64,000 nt of DNA. Origin: Ctenosaura bakeri. Its lineage: Eukaryota; Chordata; Lepidosauria; Squamata; Iguanidae. Below the pieces are notes generated by a model, which did no database searches, was not told where the DNA came from, and saw nothing but the letters and a program-made list of their open reading frames with translations. Location of the stretch: NCBI GenBank assembly GCA_948474755.1, contig CAOLHI010000249.1:620001-684000 (forward strand). The letters are read 5' to 3'. The stretch's first letter is position 1. Each line of letters begins with the position of its first letter. This document shows positions 46,271 through 57,518 of this stretch, in pieces. Made by a program: the position numbers and the translations under genes.

Positions 46271-46889
46271 CATTTCCCCAATGACATTATGGTATCTTAC
46301 AGGACAGGAGCTCAAATGTAGCAGCTTTCATTCATTACCCCCTATGTAGAATCTGATGCCTTTTCACCATTGAAGTGAAAGGTATCAAATTCTACTTCCA
46401 TCTTTTGGAGGCTACACAATTGCTCCCTGCATGCACCTCCCCATGGAATACTCTCCAGTGTTTCACAGATGAAAACTAGGATGTGGCTGGTTGAGAAGCA
46501 CGAGGCTGTGGTCAAACAGATGTGCACAGGCAACAAGAAAGCAAAAAGTATTAATGAGGAAGAATGCAGAAAACTATTGTTTTAAACAGAGAAACTTTGG
46601 AATTTATGTATTGAGTTTAGGAAAGCCTAAAGAAAAACCACAAATCAATAAATACAATTCTCTCTCTCACTCTCTCTCTGTATGTGTGTGTGCATATGCG
46701 AGCACAGCATGATTAACAATAAATATAATAGTTTATTATAATTTTTCAATAAATGTCTATATCAGACCTACTGAAAATTATAGCTTTGTCTCATCTCCTC
46801 TATATGAACCCCATATCCTCTCCACAGAATGCACATTATAGACCAGCTCAAACCCTAGCCTTCCCATACTATAATACTAATGTGCTCAC
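46271..46889. other. No recognised gene; CT/TG microsatellite
   Basis: (CT)n then (TG)n at 46659-46694. Otherwise chance frames. Confidence 0.55.
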
Positions 46890-46985
46890 ATTGAGCTAAG
46901 TGTAGCTTCTTAGCCTAGCCTATCTCACAGAGTTGCTCTTAGAATAAAACTGGAGTGTGGAGAAATAATATACAAACTTTTAACT
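46890..46985 (+). repeat. LINE/SINE 3' tail remnant
   Basis: 'agcctagcctatctcacaga' then 'gttgctcttagaataaaac' matches a squamate SINE/L3 tail with consensus CTACCTCACAGGGTTGT. Confidence 0.45.
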
Positions 46986-47393
46986 CTGGGAGATAAATGG
47001 GATGTAACTAGTTAAGAAAGAGAAAGTTGGAACAAACATGACTGCCATAAGGAAACCCATGCATTTCAATGGCCTGTTGTTATCCTGCCTTTTACCCAAA
47101 ACTAGGGCCCTTTTCGCACGGGCTTTTTGTTGCGCGACAGCCCCGTGAGCCTCGCGGGAGTGGGAGCGTCGCTCTGCACGACGCACTCCCACTTTCGCCG
47201 CGCTCATGGGGCTGCAGCGGCGCGATCGTGGGTTTTTTTATTTTCTCCTCAAAGCGAAAATCACCCGCACTCGCACAACACTCCTGGCGCCCATGCGCAC
47301 TTACCTCCTGTGCGGAGCGTCGGGGAGGCGGCCGGGTCACGCTTCCTTCCCTCCGTCCCTGTGGAAGGAAGGGGCGGGGCAGGGCGCTAGCGC

Positions 47394-47535
47394 GACGGAT
47401 GCGACAGCCTCCTGCTTTGCGCGAGCGGGGGGGACAGACGCGACAGCCTCCTGCTTCGCGCGAGCGGGGGGGACGGATGCGACAGCCTCCTGCTTCGCGC
47501 GGGGGGCGGCTCACGACAGCCTCCTGCTTCGCCCA
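47394..47535. repeat. 39 bp tandem repeat, 3 copies plus one shortened
   Basis: 'cgacagcctcctgcttcgcg' starts at 47402, 47441, 47480 and 47514; periods 39, 39 and 34. Confidence 0.85.
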
Positions 47536-47556
47536 GGGGGGAGGGCGGCTTGCGTG

Positions 47557-47650
47557 AGAAGGCTCCTCTGGGAGGCTGCCGCTTCCCCCTCGTTCCTTCG
47601 CCTGCGGAAGGAACGAGGGGGGAAACGGCAGCCTCCTGGAGGAGCCTTCT
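47557..47650. repeat. Long GC-rich hairpin
   Basis: Left arm 47557-47601 ('agaaggctcctctgggagg' to 'cctcgttccttcgc') pairs with right arm 47604-47650 across a 2 bp centre with few mismatches. Confidence 0.85.
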
Positions 47651-47900
47651 TGTGCGAGCCGCCTTCCCCGCTCGCGCGAGAAGCCTCAATGTGAAAAGGG
47701 CCTAGGACTCAAGGCAGCTTACAATTTGAAACAAGAACAATATTGCTAAAAGCAGATAAAAAGTGAATATTAAACTGAACATCAACTATTCACGATAGTA
47801 AAACAATTTGAACACACACTTTAAAAAAATTAAAAAGCAATTAAAAACAGTTCAGTTTAAAACTATACATTACCCTGTAGAATGTCATAGCCTTCATTTA

Positions 47901-49590
47901 CCTACAAACAAGGCCCAACAAACTCATTGGGCCCTACTTCTGAGTAGGCATGTCTCTGACTGCAATGTTAGTGTAAATGAAACATTCTTCTGCAGGGGAG
48001 GAAAACATGCCAATGTAAGTAAACAGCAAAATCTCTCCTAGTAGTTCACCTTTTCAAGTTAATAATTTCTTCCCTAGCACTCACAGAAGATTAGTAAATC
48101 AAAAGGAAATGGGATGGAGAGAAGAAACCCAATAAAATTAAGCCTTACAATGTAACATTTATGCAAAACTCAAAAACAAAACAAAGACAAGGGTCAGAAT
48201 TTTTAAAAATCAAATTAATTATACTTAAGTTAGAGGTGGAGGAAAATTTCTGTGTCTGTGAGAAAGAGAAAATTGATGGAGAACTTAGTGCACAGTCCTG
48301 GATATGTTGTAATTTTAAGGGGATTTCCTCAAGAAAAGTTCCTTTTAACTGACAGTTTTCCTTTCCGCTGATTTTTATAAGGTGTGTTTATTCCTTTTGC
48401 TTACCTCAAGGATCATTCTGGAGTCACACAGCACATAATATTCTGTTTCAAAGTTAGCAGATCCTTTTGTCTGAGTCTACTGGAAAGGGTGAGATTTCAT
48501 CCTTTCTTCCTCTTTCCTCTGCTGCCTGCTGAGTTGAGTACAAACTACTTTTGTATTTTGAACTCAGTTTGCACTGCAGAAAGTGAAGTAAGCAGAGGGC
48601 AAATGGGGGAAAGTGGGAGGAAGAAAAAGATACTGGAACATTTCAAAAGGAGTTGAAAAGCGAGACAGAGGATTTATCAGAACTGTCCCTGCCAAATTGG
48701 GGCAGTTGGAGGGTATATCATACTTCATTTTTTAGTCTATTTATGAATCGGAAGCTATGCTATAAAGATGTTGCAGCAGAAATTGACAGAAGAATCACAT
48801 ACATCAGAGAACTTGGCAACTTTATGTTATTTGTTCTGAACTGGCCATCACCAGGCAGCACTATATCACATTGGATGAAGGAAGAGAGAAATTACATTTT
48901 AATACCAGAAATTTCTGCATTGCTAGGGAGAGATTGATTCTTGAAGTTTTCTACCCTCTTTGGGGTAGAAAGGGTAGCATTTCACTGAATTCCTCTGGGT
49001 AGAGGAGACATTCTTGAAAGCTTTTTTGGCAGTGATGATTATTAGCGGAAGACATAGTAGTCTTGCTCTCTCTCTTTCCCTAGCAAGACTGCTGTTTTGT
49101 TTTTGTCACTTCTGCAGCAGTAGAAGCAGCCACGATAACATATCCTCTATTTTGTGTCTCCCACAATGCCCTGGATCTCATATTGTTCCAGGGCATTATG
49201 AGATGGAAATTATGGCCACTATCACTGCCAGCCCCTCGTTAGTGCAGAATATTTACAAAATATTCTTTTTCTGTGCAAATGGAGGAGAGGAAAATACTTT
49301 TTTTCTCCCTTAGAGAATGGCAAAAAATATTTGAAAATGAGCTGTGAATAATGGAATCGTAACATGGGTGGAGAAGAGTGAGTAATGGTTTGAGAGACCT
49401 TGTTCTTCATTGAGAAGAATGGTGGTGGTTAGATAGATCACATACAGCTCTTAAAGTTGTGAAGAAAACCAATCCCTTCCCCGCCAGAGAGTTGGAAGTC
49501 CTGGCAGAAGTTGCAGTGAGATGAATGGAGGAAAGACTGACAGGTAGAGTTTTCATTGCAGTTTGAAACACTGAGCTCTCTAAAGAAAGA
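47901..49590. other. No recognised gene
   Basis: Contains a remnant of the short palindromic repeat (47930-47970, 'cctacttctgagtaggca'). The frames at 48.4-49.3 kb (90-99 codons) show no domain. Confidence 0.5.
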
Positions 49591-49599
49591 ATGGGGAGC

Positions 49600-49700
49600 C
49601 TGTCTTCCTCTAGCTGTTGTTGAATGATAGCTCCCATTCTTGATGGCTGCTGATGCTGGCTGGGCTGAATGAACTTGAAATCTAAGAGTATCTCAAAGGC
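49600..49700. mobile_element. hAT-like MITE fragment
   Basis: 'ctgttgttgaatgatagctc' , 'gatgctggctgggctgaat' and 'aaaggccacag' resemble the foldback at 21.0 kb. Confidence 0.5.
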
Positions 49701-49734
49701 CACAGATTTATCTCTCTTTATCTAAAGCCATCCT

Positions 49735-49960
49735 AAATTATTGTTGTTTTTGTTGTGTGCCTTCATGTTTTGATTTCAAGGCAAAGCTATCAAATGGCAG
49801 CATTTGTTGAGAGGGTGTTTGCCTTTGCCTTCTTCTGAAGCTGAAAGAATGTGACTTACCCAAGGTCACCCAGAGGATTTCCATGGCTATTCAAAGTCTG
49901 TTCTCCAGAGTCATCATCCAGTGCTCAAACCACTGCACTACACTGGCTCTCATTGTAGAT
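49735..49960 (+). repeat. Squamate L2/MIR-like SINE, copy 5
   Basis: 'gttgtgtgccttcatgtttt', 'ggcaaagctatcaaatggc', 'gacttacccaaggtcaccc', 'gatttccatggctattc', 'gctcaaaccactgcacta' and 'cactggctctc'. Confidence 0.8.
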
Positions 49961-51589
49961 TAGAATTCCCATTTAAATGAGAAAAAAATATTTGTTTTCT
50001 CTGGGGAAATGTAGAAATATAAGTATTTCATTTTAAAATGACTGGAAATGCCAATGGGGTTTTCTTACTTCTTTTTTCTTTTTTTAAGAGTCATACAGTC
50101 AAGAAATCTTAAAATCCCCTTTAGATTTCTTCTCTTCACTCCCTTCTTCATCAGGGATGCAAAGCAAACCATTTCAACATAAAGTTATCCCAAAATTTCT
50201 CAGATAATTTTCTCAGATAATTATCTGATAAAACCTCAAATAATTTTCTTCTCCCTCCTCAGAGACTATTTGGGGTAGATAATTTATAGAAAAATTATGT
50301 GACAATAGATTTTATATCTAGATACTGAATTTACAGATATTAATTTTTTTTAAGTGAAGAAACAGGCAGTTCATCAAATATTTGACCCAAATATATAAAC
50401 TGTAGGGAAGGAATAGAAAAATCTGTGTTTTTAAAACCTCAAAGTAGATTTGTTTATATCTTTTCTCTCTCTCTCCATCTTCTTAGATAATTCTTCTTTT
50501 CTAATGATGATTAATGACTGTGTGCTTCAAATAACAATAAACTCATTCATTCAAAACAAGAAGAATAGACTTAGCCTCTGTATTTTTTTTAAAAAAAATA
50601 CTGCCGAGGACTTATTATATAGCAATAACAGATAGAAACACATTATCTCCAGAAAAAATATCAAGGAAATTAAAGGGTGATGTCTTTCTTTATTAACAAC
50701 AAATTCATCAGGACAGGCCTTCTTTCTTCACTGATGAGTCTACTACGTCAGTTCATAGAAATGAAAGTTTAGCACAGGGGCAAAGTTAAAATGTTTACAC
50801 CTTTGCAAATACATCTGGGCAGCTTAACAGCATGGGAAAAATCCATAGAGAAATTGTGTTCAACATGTTTGATGGAAGTGTATTAATGAGAAATGCTATT
50901 AAAAATTAGAGTCATTTGAGTTCTGCCCATTCCTACTTCATTAGATGAGCGAGTTCCATATCAATTCTTCACATTTAAAAAAAAATACAAAAAGGATTGG
51001 ATGTGAAAACAATGAGAAGGTTCTAGTTGAGGATTTAAGGTGAATCCCACAGGTTCAACCAGAAGCTGGATCTTACAGATTCCACCAGAATTAGTGACTT
51101 TCCACCTTCCTCCTGCCCTCTCCTATGCACACTAAAAATCTGATCTGAAGGGCTGGGAACTCCACCTAGGCACCACTAAGGTGGTTGTCTTCAATCATGT
51201 TGTGGTATTGATGGGAAGGTGGAGGGACACCAATTTGCAGTCTCTTTTTCTGAATATATGTTGTTCATGTCTCAGCATGACTTGACTGTTGAAGAATGGA
51301 CACTATCATCAAAAGGAACACTCATGCCAACCAAAAACATGCAGTATTTCTTTCCTATCAAGGACAGCAGTATAGAGTGGACTGTAGCCTAGTAGTTGAC
51401 TAGGAATAATGGTTGATTCATTGTCAAGGGTGAAGGAGAGTTCCAGGCAGGTTTCTGACATATGCCAGATGCTATTTTATAACTGGGCTATAGTATTGTT
51501 TTTCTCTTTAAACATCTGAGAAGACACAAATAGACATTTCACAGTGCCATTTTTCTTTGTTTTCTAAGAAGCGTTTTTATGACCATGTT
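49961..51589. other. No recognised feature
   Basis: AT-rich; a 14 bp repeat 'ctcagataattttctcagat' type duplication at 50199-50225. Nothing else. Confidence 0.5.
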
Positions 51590-51788
51590 TGTTGTAGTTA
51601 TGTGCCTTCAAGTCAACCTTGAATTATTATAATCCTATCATGGGGTTTTCTTGGTAAAATTTATTCCGAGGAGATTTGCTTTTGCCTTAATCTAAAGCTA
51701 AGCGAATTTGACTTGCCCAAGATCATTTAGTCATCACAACAGCCCTAATCTAGCATTCAAACCACCACACTACACCGTCTCTCTTATG
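51590..51788 (+). repeat. Squamate L2/MIR-like SINE, copy 6
   Basis: 'ttatgtgccttcaagtcaac', 'tatcatggggttttcttggt', 'gacttgcccaagatcattt', 'attcaaaccaccacactac'. Confidence 0.8.
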
Positions 51789-51924
51789 ATTATATCCTGT
51801 GCTTGAGTTGCACACCATAAATCCTTTTCTTTTTTATAGTTCTTTCCATTTTTTAAATACTATAATCTGCTTGCTAAAAATTGGGTCTATTTGTAAATTG
51901 TACTTGCAGCTGACATGATGAAAT

Positions 51925-53500
51925 CTGTTGTTATTTATTTATTTATATTCCGCCTTTCTCTCAAAATTGAGACTCAAAGTAGCTTGCAATTTAAAAGAAC
52001 AATTATAGTTAAAAACATACAGCCACTAAGAAATCCCTCTCTTGTATCTCCATCAATCATGCTTGCAACAGTGGTGGGACTGAGAGAAGGGCCTTTCTTG
52101 ATAAAATCAGGGCTCAGGCAGGCTCATAGAAGGAGATATGGTCTGTCAGATAGTCTCATAGATGGAGATATGGCCTGCTATATAAGGCTTTACAGGTCAT
52201 AAACAGCACCTTGGATTGTGCCCATAAACAAACTGGCAGCCAATGGAGCTATTTTAACGGGGATGTAGTATGGTTTCTGTAACTTCCTCTAGTTAACACT
52301 CTGTCTGCAGCTTTTTGAATTAGACTGCTCTTCAAAGGCTGCCCCATCTAGAGTACATCACAGTAGTCAAAATGGGATGTAAATAAGGCATGTATCACTA
52401 TGGTCAGATCCAGCATCTCAAGGAACAGATCCAGTTAGCACACAAACTTTGAATGTGAAAAAGCACTCCTGGCCACTGAAGAAACCTAGGCCTACAGGTT
52501 CAAAGCTGAGTCCAGAAGTACACCCAAATGACAAAGTGGCATCTTCAGGAGAAATGTAACCCCATCCAATACAGACTGAATCCTTATTCAATGATCTGTC
52601 TTACAACTGACCAGTAGTACCTCTGTCTTGTTTGGGTTAAGTTTTAGTTTGTTTGCCTTCATCCAGCCCATTTCTGATGACAGACACCAACTTAGAATCA
52701 AGACAGTCTCCTTGGGTTGGTGTGGAAAGGAGTAACAGAGCTGGGTGTCATCTGTGTATTGATGGCACCTCACCCAAACACTCCAGAAATCTTTCTCAAG
52801 AGTTTTGTATATACATTAAATAGCACAGGGAACAAAAATAATCCTGAGGAACCCCACAGGTGAATAGCAATGGGGGTGGAACACAGGGGGTGGAAAAGAC
52901 ATCACCCAGCACTACCTTCTGGGTTTGCCCCTCCAGGAAGAAATGGAGCTACTGCAAAAAAATGCCTCCCATTCCCATTCCAGTGAGGTACCCCAGAAAG
53001 ATACCATGGTCAATGGTATTGAAAGCTGATAAACAGTCCAGAAGAGTCAACATGGACATACCCCGCTGTCTAGCTTCCTGTGTAGATCATCCACTAAGAT
53101 AACCACACCTGTCTCTGTCCCATAACAGATTGAAATGGATCTAGTAATCTCTCTCATCCAGGAACCCCTAGAGCTGGGATGCCAACACATACCCCAGTAC
53201 CTTGTCCCAAAATGGTATATTGGACAACGGTTGATAATTACTCATTATAGAGAGATTCACAGATGGTTTTTTCAACAGAAGGTCTCACAATTGCCCGACC
53301 TTAGCCACATCTAGAAAGGTCTCTGTGATATAGGCGAAATCACTGTACTTCTTCAGAATCAAATCCTGAATGCTTCTTGTTTTCCCATTCACTGGTCTGG
53401 CATTCAATAATAGCATTTTCAACCAAGGGGGACTGCCACTAAAGCTATCCATGCTATTTGATCTGTGAGACAATCTGAAGGCAATGATCACTCTGTTATG
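51925..53500 (-). mobile_element. L2-like LINE (CR1 superfamily), internally deleted
   Basis: Minus strand. The 3' end is at 51925-51970 with an (AAAT)n tail and the 'agaaaggcggaatataaata' terminus. Moving upstream come a broken C-terminal part (52000-52570), RT motifs (52588-53270) and an endonuclease start (53285-53491). The AP-endonuclease body and the start of RT are missing between the last two. Confidence 0.85.
52588..53491 (-). pseudogene. L2-like LINE ORF2 relic (endonuclease start and reverse transcriptase)
   Basis: Frames on the minus strand show, in N-to-C order, 'LLLNARPVNGKTRSIQDLI' and 'YITETFLDV' (start of the endonuclease), then 'MSNYQPLSNIPFWDKVLGYV' (RT block 1), 'GFLDERDY', 'VLKADKQ'-region remnants, 'GSSGLFLFPVLFNVY' (RT block 4 region), 'HQYTDDTQLCYSF' (the F/YxDD catalytic block with Ala changed to Thr) and 'WMKANKLKLNPNKTEVLLV' (thumb). 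Stops and frameshifts lie between them. The protein made single-strand nicks and reverse transcribed its RNA in a living element; this copy is dead. Confidence 0.85.
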
Positions 53501-54054
53501 CTCCCCTCTTCCATGTTACTGTAATTACCTCCTCTCCTCAAATCCTCCTCTACCCTGCATGACTCCAGTGGTTTTTTCTGAATCTGTTCACCTCATATCT
53601 CCTCTCAATAACACACATCCTTCCTTCGCTAGGAAAAAAAAGCAGCTGCTGTTAAAAATAACCAGTACAATATACAGACAAGCAGATTATAAAAGTAGTA
53701 ACAAACCCTTGCCTCTGTTATGTAGAGGAGTAGGACTTTACCCCAGAATTTACCCCAGAATTGGGTCCCCCAAAGGGGCAACCCCATTTTGGTGTTGCCT
53801 CCTTTGGCAGTGACCCCAGTGGTGGTAGGGTCACTCCCTATAAGAATCTTGCTGTTGCGTCCCAGACAGGCATGGTAGCTGTACTTGATGGTGAGCTGGA
53901 CCTCAGTCCTATAAAGACTGACCAAAATAAATAATGTAGATTGTAGATATTTCCAACCTCTGCCAAAGGTTCTGTGCTCATGTTAGGCAGCACATATTTC
54001 TGAAAGACAATTAACTTTCTAAATTTCAGACACATACTTTAAATACCTGCAACA
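53501..54054. other. No recognised gene
   Basis: A doubled 'taccccagaatt' at 53740-53762. The 98-109 codon frames overlapping this have no domain. It may hold the 5' end of the L2-like LINE, which I could not delimit. Confidence 0.45.
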
Positions 54055-54245
54055 ATCTGTAGTTCAGTGATAGAGCAAATGCTTGATGTGTGTGGGAGAT
54101 CCCCAAAGTTTATCTCTGATGAAAAAGAGCAGGGGAAAGTCATGAGTGCTCATGGCCTGTGAGGTAGGATATCTCACCTTGCATTTCAGAGTAAGCTCCA
54201 CAGTCTGCTTGGATTATGATCAACCCTTGCACACTGCCAGTTAAA
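54055..54245 (+). repeat. tRNA-derived SINE, decayed
   Basis: 'tgtagttcagtgatagagca' and 'aatgcttgatg' form a tRNA-like head (A-box) followed by a body known in squamate SINEs. No intact B-box, so it is not a functional tRNA. Confidence 0.55.
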
Positions 54246-54440
54246 GTAAACAGTAGTTATTATTATCAATGCTCTGACTTGTGATTCTATTCAAAACAAG
54301 TTTCCTGTGAACCAATTCAAAAGCATGTCTTAGTTTAGTCAACATTAGCACTGTAAGCCACCCATTAGCTTTCTAATTTTTTTTTTATAGATCCTAGTTT
54401 TACACCAGTTCTTTCATTACTCTGCACTGAAGTCTATCTA
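54246..54440. other. No recognised feature
   Basis: Short AT-rich spacer. Confidence 0.5.
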
Positions 54441-54657
54441 TGGCCACACCACACAATTACAGCACTATGATTCCACTTTATCTGCTGTAGCCCCACTCTA
54501 TGGAATCCTGAGACTTGTAGTTTCATATATTTCAAATTTTCTTTCAAAGAACTCTATATATCACCTTGTGAAACTACAGATCGCAGGATACCATAGGCTG
54601 CAACCATTACAGTTAAAGCAGAATCATAGTTCTATAACTGTGTAGTGTGAAAGGGTC
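54441..54657. mobile_element. Harbinger-type MITE (family H), complete
   Basis: 217 bp; tips 'tggccacaccacacaatta' and complement 'gaccctttcacactacac'; inner 'ggaatcctgagacttgtag'. Target duplication CTA at 54438-54440 and 54658-54660. Confidence 0.8.
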
Positions 54658-55371
54658 CTAGCCTCTAGTCCCCCTTTCTCATGGAAACCAATAATATCAT
54701 AAGATTTGTATATAGTGAATTTTTGCAGTACCTCCAATTTACACCTCCAGCCTGCAGTGTTCCAAGATTTTATCTAAACATTAGTTTCCTCATAATATCA
54801 AATAGACATCTACAGTTTTTACTTTCAGCACCTTCTTAAGAGTATTTTTTTTTTCAATCAGGCTTTCACTGAAGTGTGATCCAGGTGTGAATATTCAGGT
54901 TTTCATTGAAGTGTGATCTAACATTAGTTTTATGTATCAAGGGATATCTTTTCTCTATTATTTTATTATTAATGGTGCTAGTGTGGGTTTTATGTTACAC
55001 ACACACACAGGTCATATAGGATTCTGGTGATCTATCCATCTGCCTGTCCGTCTGTGTGTCATAAAGCTCATTATCCCAGCTTCCTTCTTTCCTGTTGGTT
55101 AGCGTAGTTGCACACAGATGGTATTCAGGATTTATGAAAGTTAGGAGGTTGTTTTCAGTTATTTTAGAAACTTTATAGTCATTATCAGTCCTTTCTTTCC
55201 TTCCTAGTTATTCCCTTATTTATTTCCTTTTCTTTCCTTTCTCTGCAAGCCAATCCCGCTATCTAAACTTTTTTTGTTAAGTGGAAAGGGACCTGATGAA
55301 AGAAGTGAAGGGAATTAGACTTATAAACTCATCATGAAGGGTGCTCTGTGTCTGGTGATGAAACAGATTAC
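54658..55371. other. No recognised gene; CA microsatellite
   Basis: (CA)n at 54996-55009 and a CCTTTC-rich stretch at 55190-55245. 'ttcactgaagtgtgatc' type direct duplication at 54867-54911. Confidence 0.5.
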
Positions 55372-56296
55372 TGTTACTCCTCTGGCACACCCTATCTTGG
55401 GGACTACAATTTTGATATCAAATATGCTCACCATGCCAGGGAGGTTGCCCGGCTGGGCACGTAGGCAAAACAGTTGAACAATGAAGAACTAGGTCAGACC
55501 AGGAAAATCCCCAGTCACGTAGCCCAAGGAGACCTCAAGCTGGGCAAACTCACAAAAACAAAGGGTCCTCAGCGAAAGAGGAGCCAACTTGAGGGAATTA
55601 GCATGTTTTCCCCAGGTTGAGCAACTGTGACCCTGAAAAAATCCTGCGAGGCGAGGAACATCTACATAAATGTATACTACAACTATTGCAACCGAAGATC
55701 CTGAAACATTGGCAACAGATCATAAATCCATCATGCAAACCAAGTTGCCTTTGATGAACAATCTTTCCTTTGCTATCACTATTTTCCTTCCCAGGAAAGG
55801 ACTTGCCTTCAAGGTACGTTCTGCCCTACAAGTAGTCCGAATTTTTGAGAATTTCTCTGGAGAACTCCCCACCATGGTAGCAGACCATCACTCTGTTAGA
55901 TGAGTAATTCCCTCAGTTGTTTCATTACTAAGTTCCATTTTGCTTGCTGTTTCCTGGACCAAGGACTTCAGGATAGGTGCAGTATCACCCCTGTACAATC
56001 GCTTGTTATATCCTCTATCCATTTTTCAACTCTTGCTTCTCAATAGACCTTGTGTGTGTGTGAGAGAGAGTGAGTGCGTTGGTGTGTGAGAACATTTTCA
56101 TTTAATAAAAACCATAAATTTGAACAGCTAGCCTGATTCTCTGTGATCCAACTCCTTAAAACCTGGGCTCAAGATCCTTAATTACCCTGCCCTCTTTGCA
56201 TTGCTACAGCAGTGTTCATAGCTCATTTTCCCCACAAGTGATAATTTTGACAGGCATTGGGAATTCTCTAAGGGACTCCCAGCAAGCAGTGTAACA
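55372..56296 (+). mobile_element. Solo LTR, family LTR-A, with perfect 4 bp duplication
   Basis: 925 bp beginning TGTTAC and ending GTAACA, with a perfect 4 bp target duplication TTAC on each side (55368-55371, 56297-56300). Poly(A) signal AATAAA at 56104-56109, preceded by a GT/GA microsatellite (56049-56090). The TATA region near 55825 is mutated. Closest to the nested copy at 39.33 kb. No internal genes. Confidence 0.9.
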
Positions 56297-57099
56297 TTAC
56301 ACTCCAATATGATCTTGTTTGCGTTGTCCCTATTCTGTGCTAGAAGATTTCAGGTCACTTTCACTACAGTGTTAAAGGAAGTCATATGCTATGGAACAAA
56401 ATGGTAGAGCTGGAGCTTGTGGAGCAAGCAGAAGACAAATATGCCGAACATGATTGGGAAAAAGAAAACAACAACACCTCTCTGACTTGCTTTTGTTGCC
56501 TTTCTTGAAATCTTGTAAGTGTGGAGTATTCTTATTCCACCCCTATTTTGTATATGGTTGCAAGACATTTGTCTTTCTTTCATGGAAATTCATGCATGTT
56601 TTTGTAGCCCTTTTTCCTAGTATGTACATCTTTTAAACATATTTTACCATTTACTGAAGTGTGCTTTTGTTCATGTTGCACACTAGCTCCAAATATATTT
56701 CACATGTATTCATGCTGAAACACACTGCAAGTCTTGGAAATGCAACCTGTCAAATAAAACAATGCAGTTCAACCAATCATAGTCAAGTACATGAGGAAAC
56801 ACAACAAGGGACTGTCTAGGCTAGAAACATGAAGGTAGTACAAGTCTATCTAACAGTAACATTACAAAGTCAAGATGTATTTCATGTCACTGCTGGTTTG
56901 GGGAATATCAAAAGTGATATTTTTATAGGCAAGTAAAAATCCAATTGATTGTTTTGCATCCCTACCAATAAAGATTCCTTCAGAGGGAAAAGCCATAAAG
57001 CTCACAAGCTAAGCTGCTATCTAAAGAGCTCAGTGGAAACACTTTTGAAATTCTGTCTTACAATTCGAAATGGTAACTAAGTGTCAATGTTTTAGCTTA
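56297..57099. other. No recognised gene
   Basis: Contains one copy of a segmental repeat (56757-56880), listed separately. Confidence 0.5.
56757..56880 (+). repeat. Local direct repeat, unit 1
   Basis: 'caaccaatcatagtcaagta', 'gaggaaacacaac', 'ggactgtctaggctagaa' and 'acatgaaggtagtacaagt' are repeated in order at 58208-58335. Confidence 0.7.
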
Positions 57100-57518
57100 G
57101 GCCCTTTCCACCTGGACATGGCATCCTGGCATGGGGATGGGAGAGGAGTGGGACTGCGATAATGCTTCTGCAAGACATCATCACAGTCCCATCCTTCTCC
57201 TGTCACCAGCTGACATGATTGCAGGGTAAATCATTGATGGGATTTTCTCTGTCAACGATACCCAATTGTGTGATGTTCCTGTACTTACCTGCCATGTGGA
57301 AGGACTGGAAGTGCAATGAAGGAGCTTCCTGCCCCAGCGTAGCATGGGAAGGAGCTTGGCTGTGCTGCAAAAGGAAGAGGTGTGTCCCTTGTGCTCTCTT
57401 CCACAGGGAGCCAGTCTGCTGCAGAAGGGAGCATTCCTGTCATGCTCCTTTCCTGCCAAAGGTGCTGCCAGGATTGTGATCCGAGGATGACGAGATAAGG
57501 TAAAGTGTGGAAAAGGCC
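57100..57518. mobile_element. Harbinger-type element, complete
   Basis: 419 bp with tips GGCCCTTTCCACCTG and complement GGCCTTTTCCACACT; target duplication TTA (57097-57099, 57519-57521). The body aligns with 42391-42792. No transposase; the 86- and 92-codon frames are shadows. Confidence 0.85.

Larger units (their letters stand above)
47105..47701. mobile_element. CpG-rich Harbinger-type element
   Basis: 597 bp with tips GGGCCCTTTTCGCAC and complement GCCCTTTTCACAT, 3 bp duplication CTA (47102-47104, 47702-47704). It contains a 39 bp tandem array and a hairpin with arms of about 45 bp. Its GC and CpG content far exceed those of the rest of the window. The long frames on both strands (up to 162 codons, with a repeating TDATASCFARAGG) come from the tandem array and are not genes. 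No transposase. Confidence 0.8.
47075..47900 (-). mobile_element. L2-like LINE 3' tail split by a Harbinger-type element
   Basis: Removing 47105-47701 and one CTA joins 'tatcctgccttttacccaaa' to 'actaggactcaaggcagc' and 'ttacaatttgaaac', which is the same tail as at 51.94 kb. The AT-rich rest extends to about 47900. Confidence 0.8.

Noticed and set aside
47069..47694. Overlapping frames of up to 162 codons on both strands
   Set aside because: They arise from a GC-rich 39 bp tandem array and hairpin in a non-autonomous transposon; stop-poor composition explains them, and both strands are open alike.
55670..55903. 77-codon frame
   Set aside because: Inside the LTR at 55.37 kb; a chance frame in U3.
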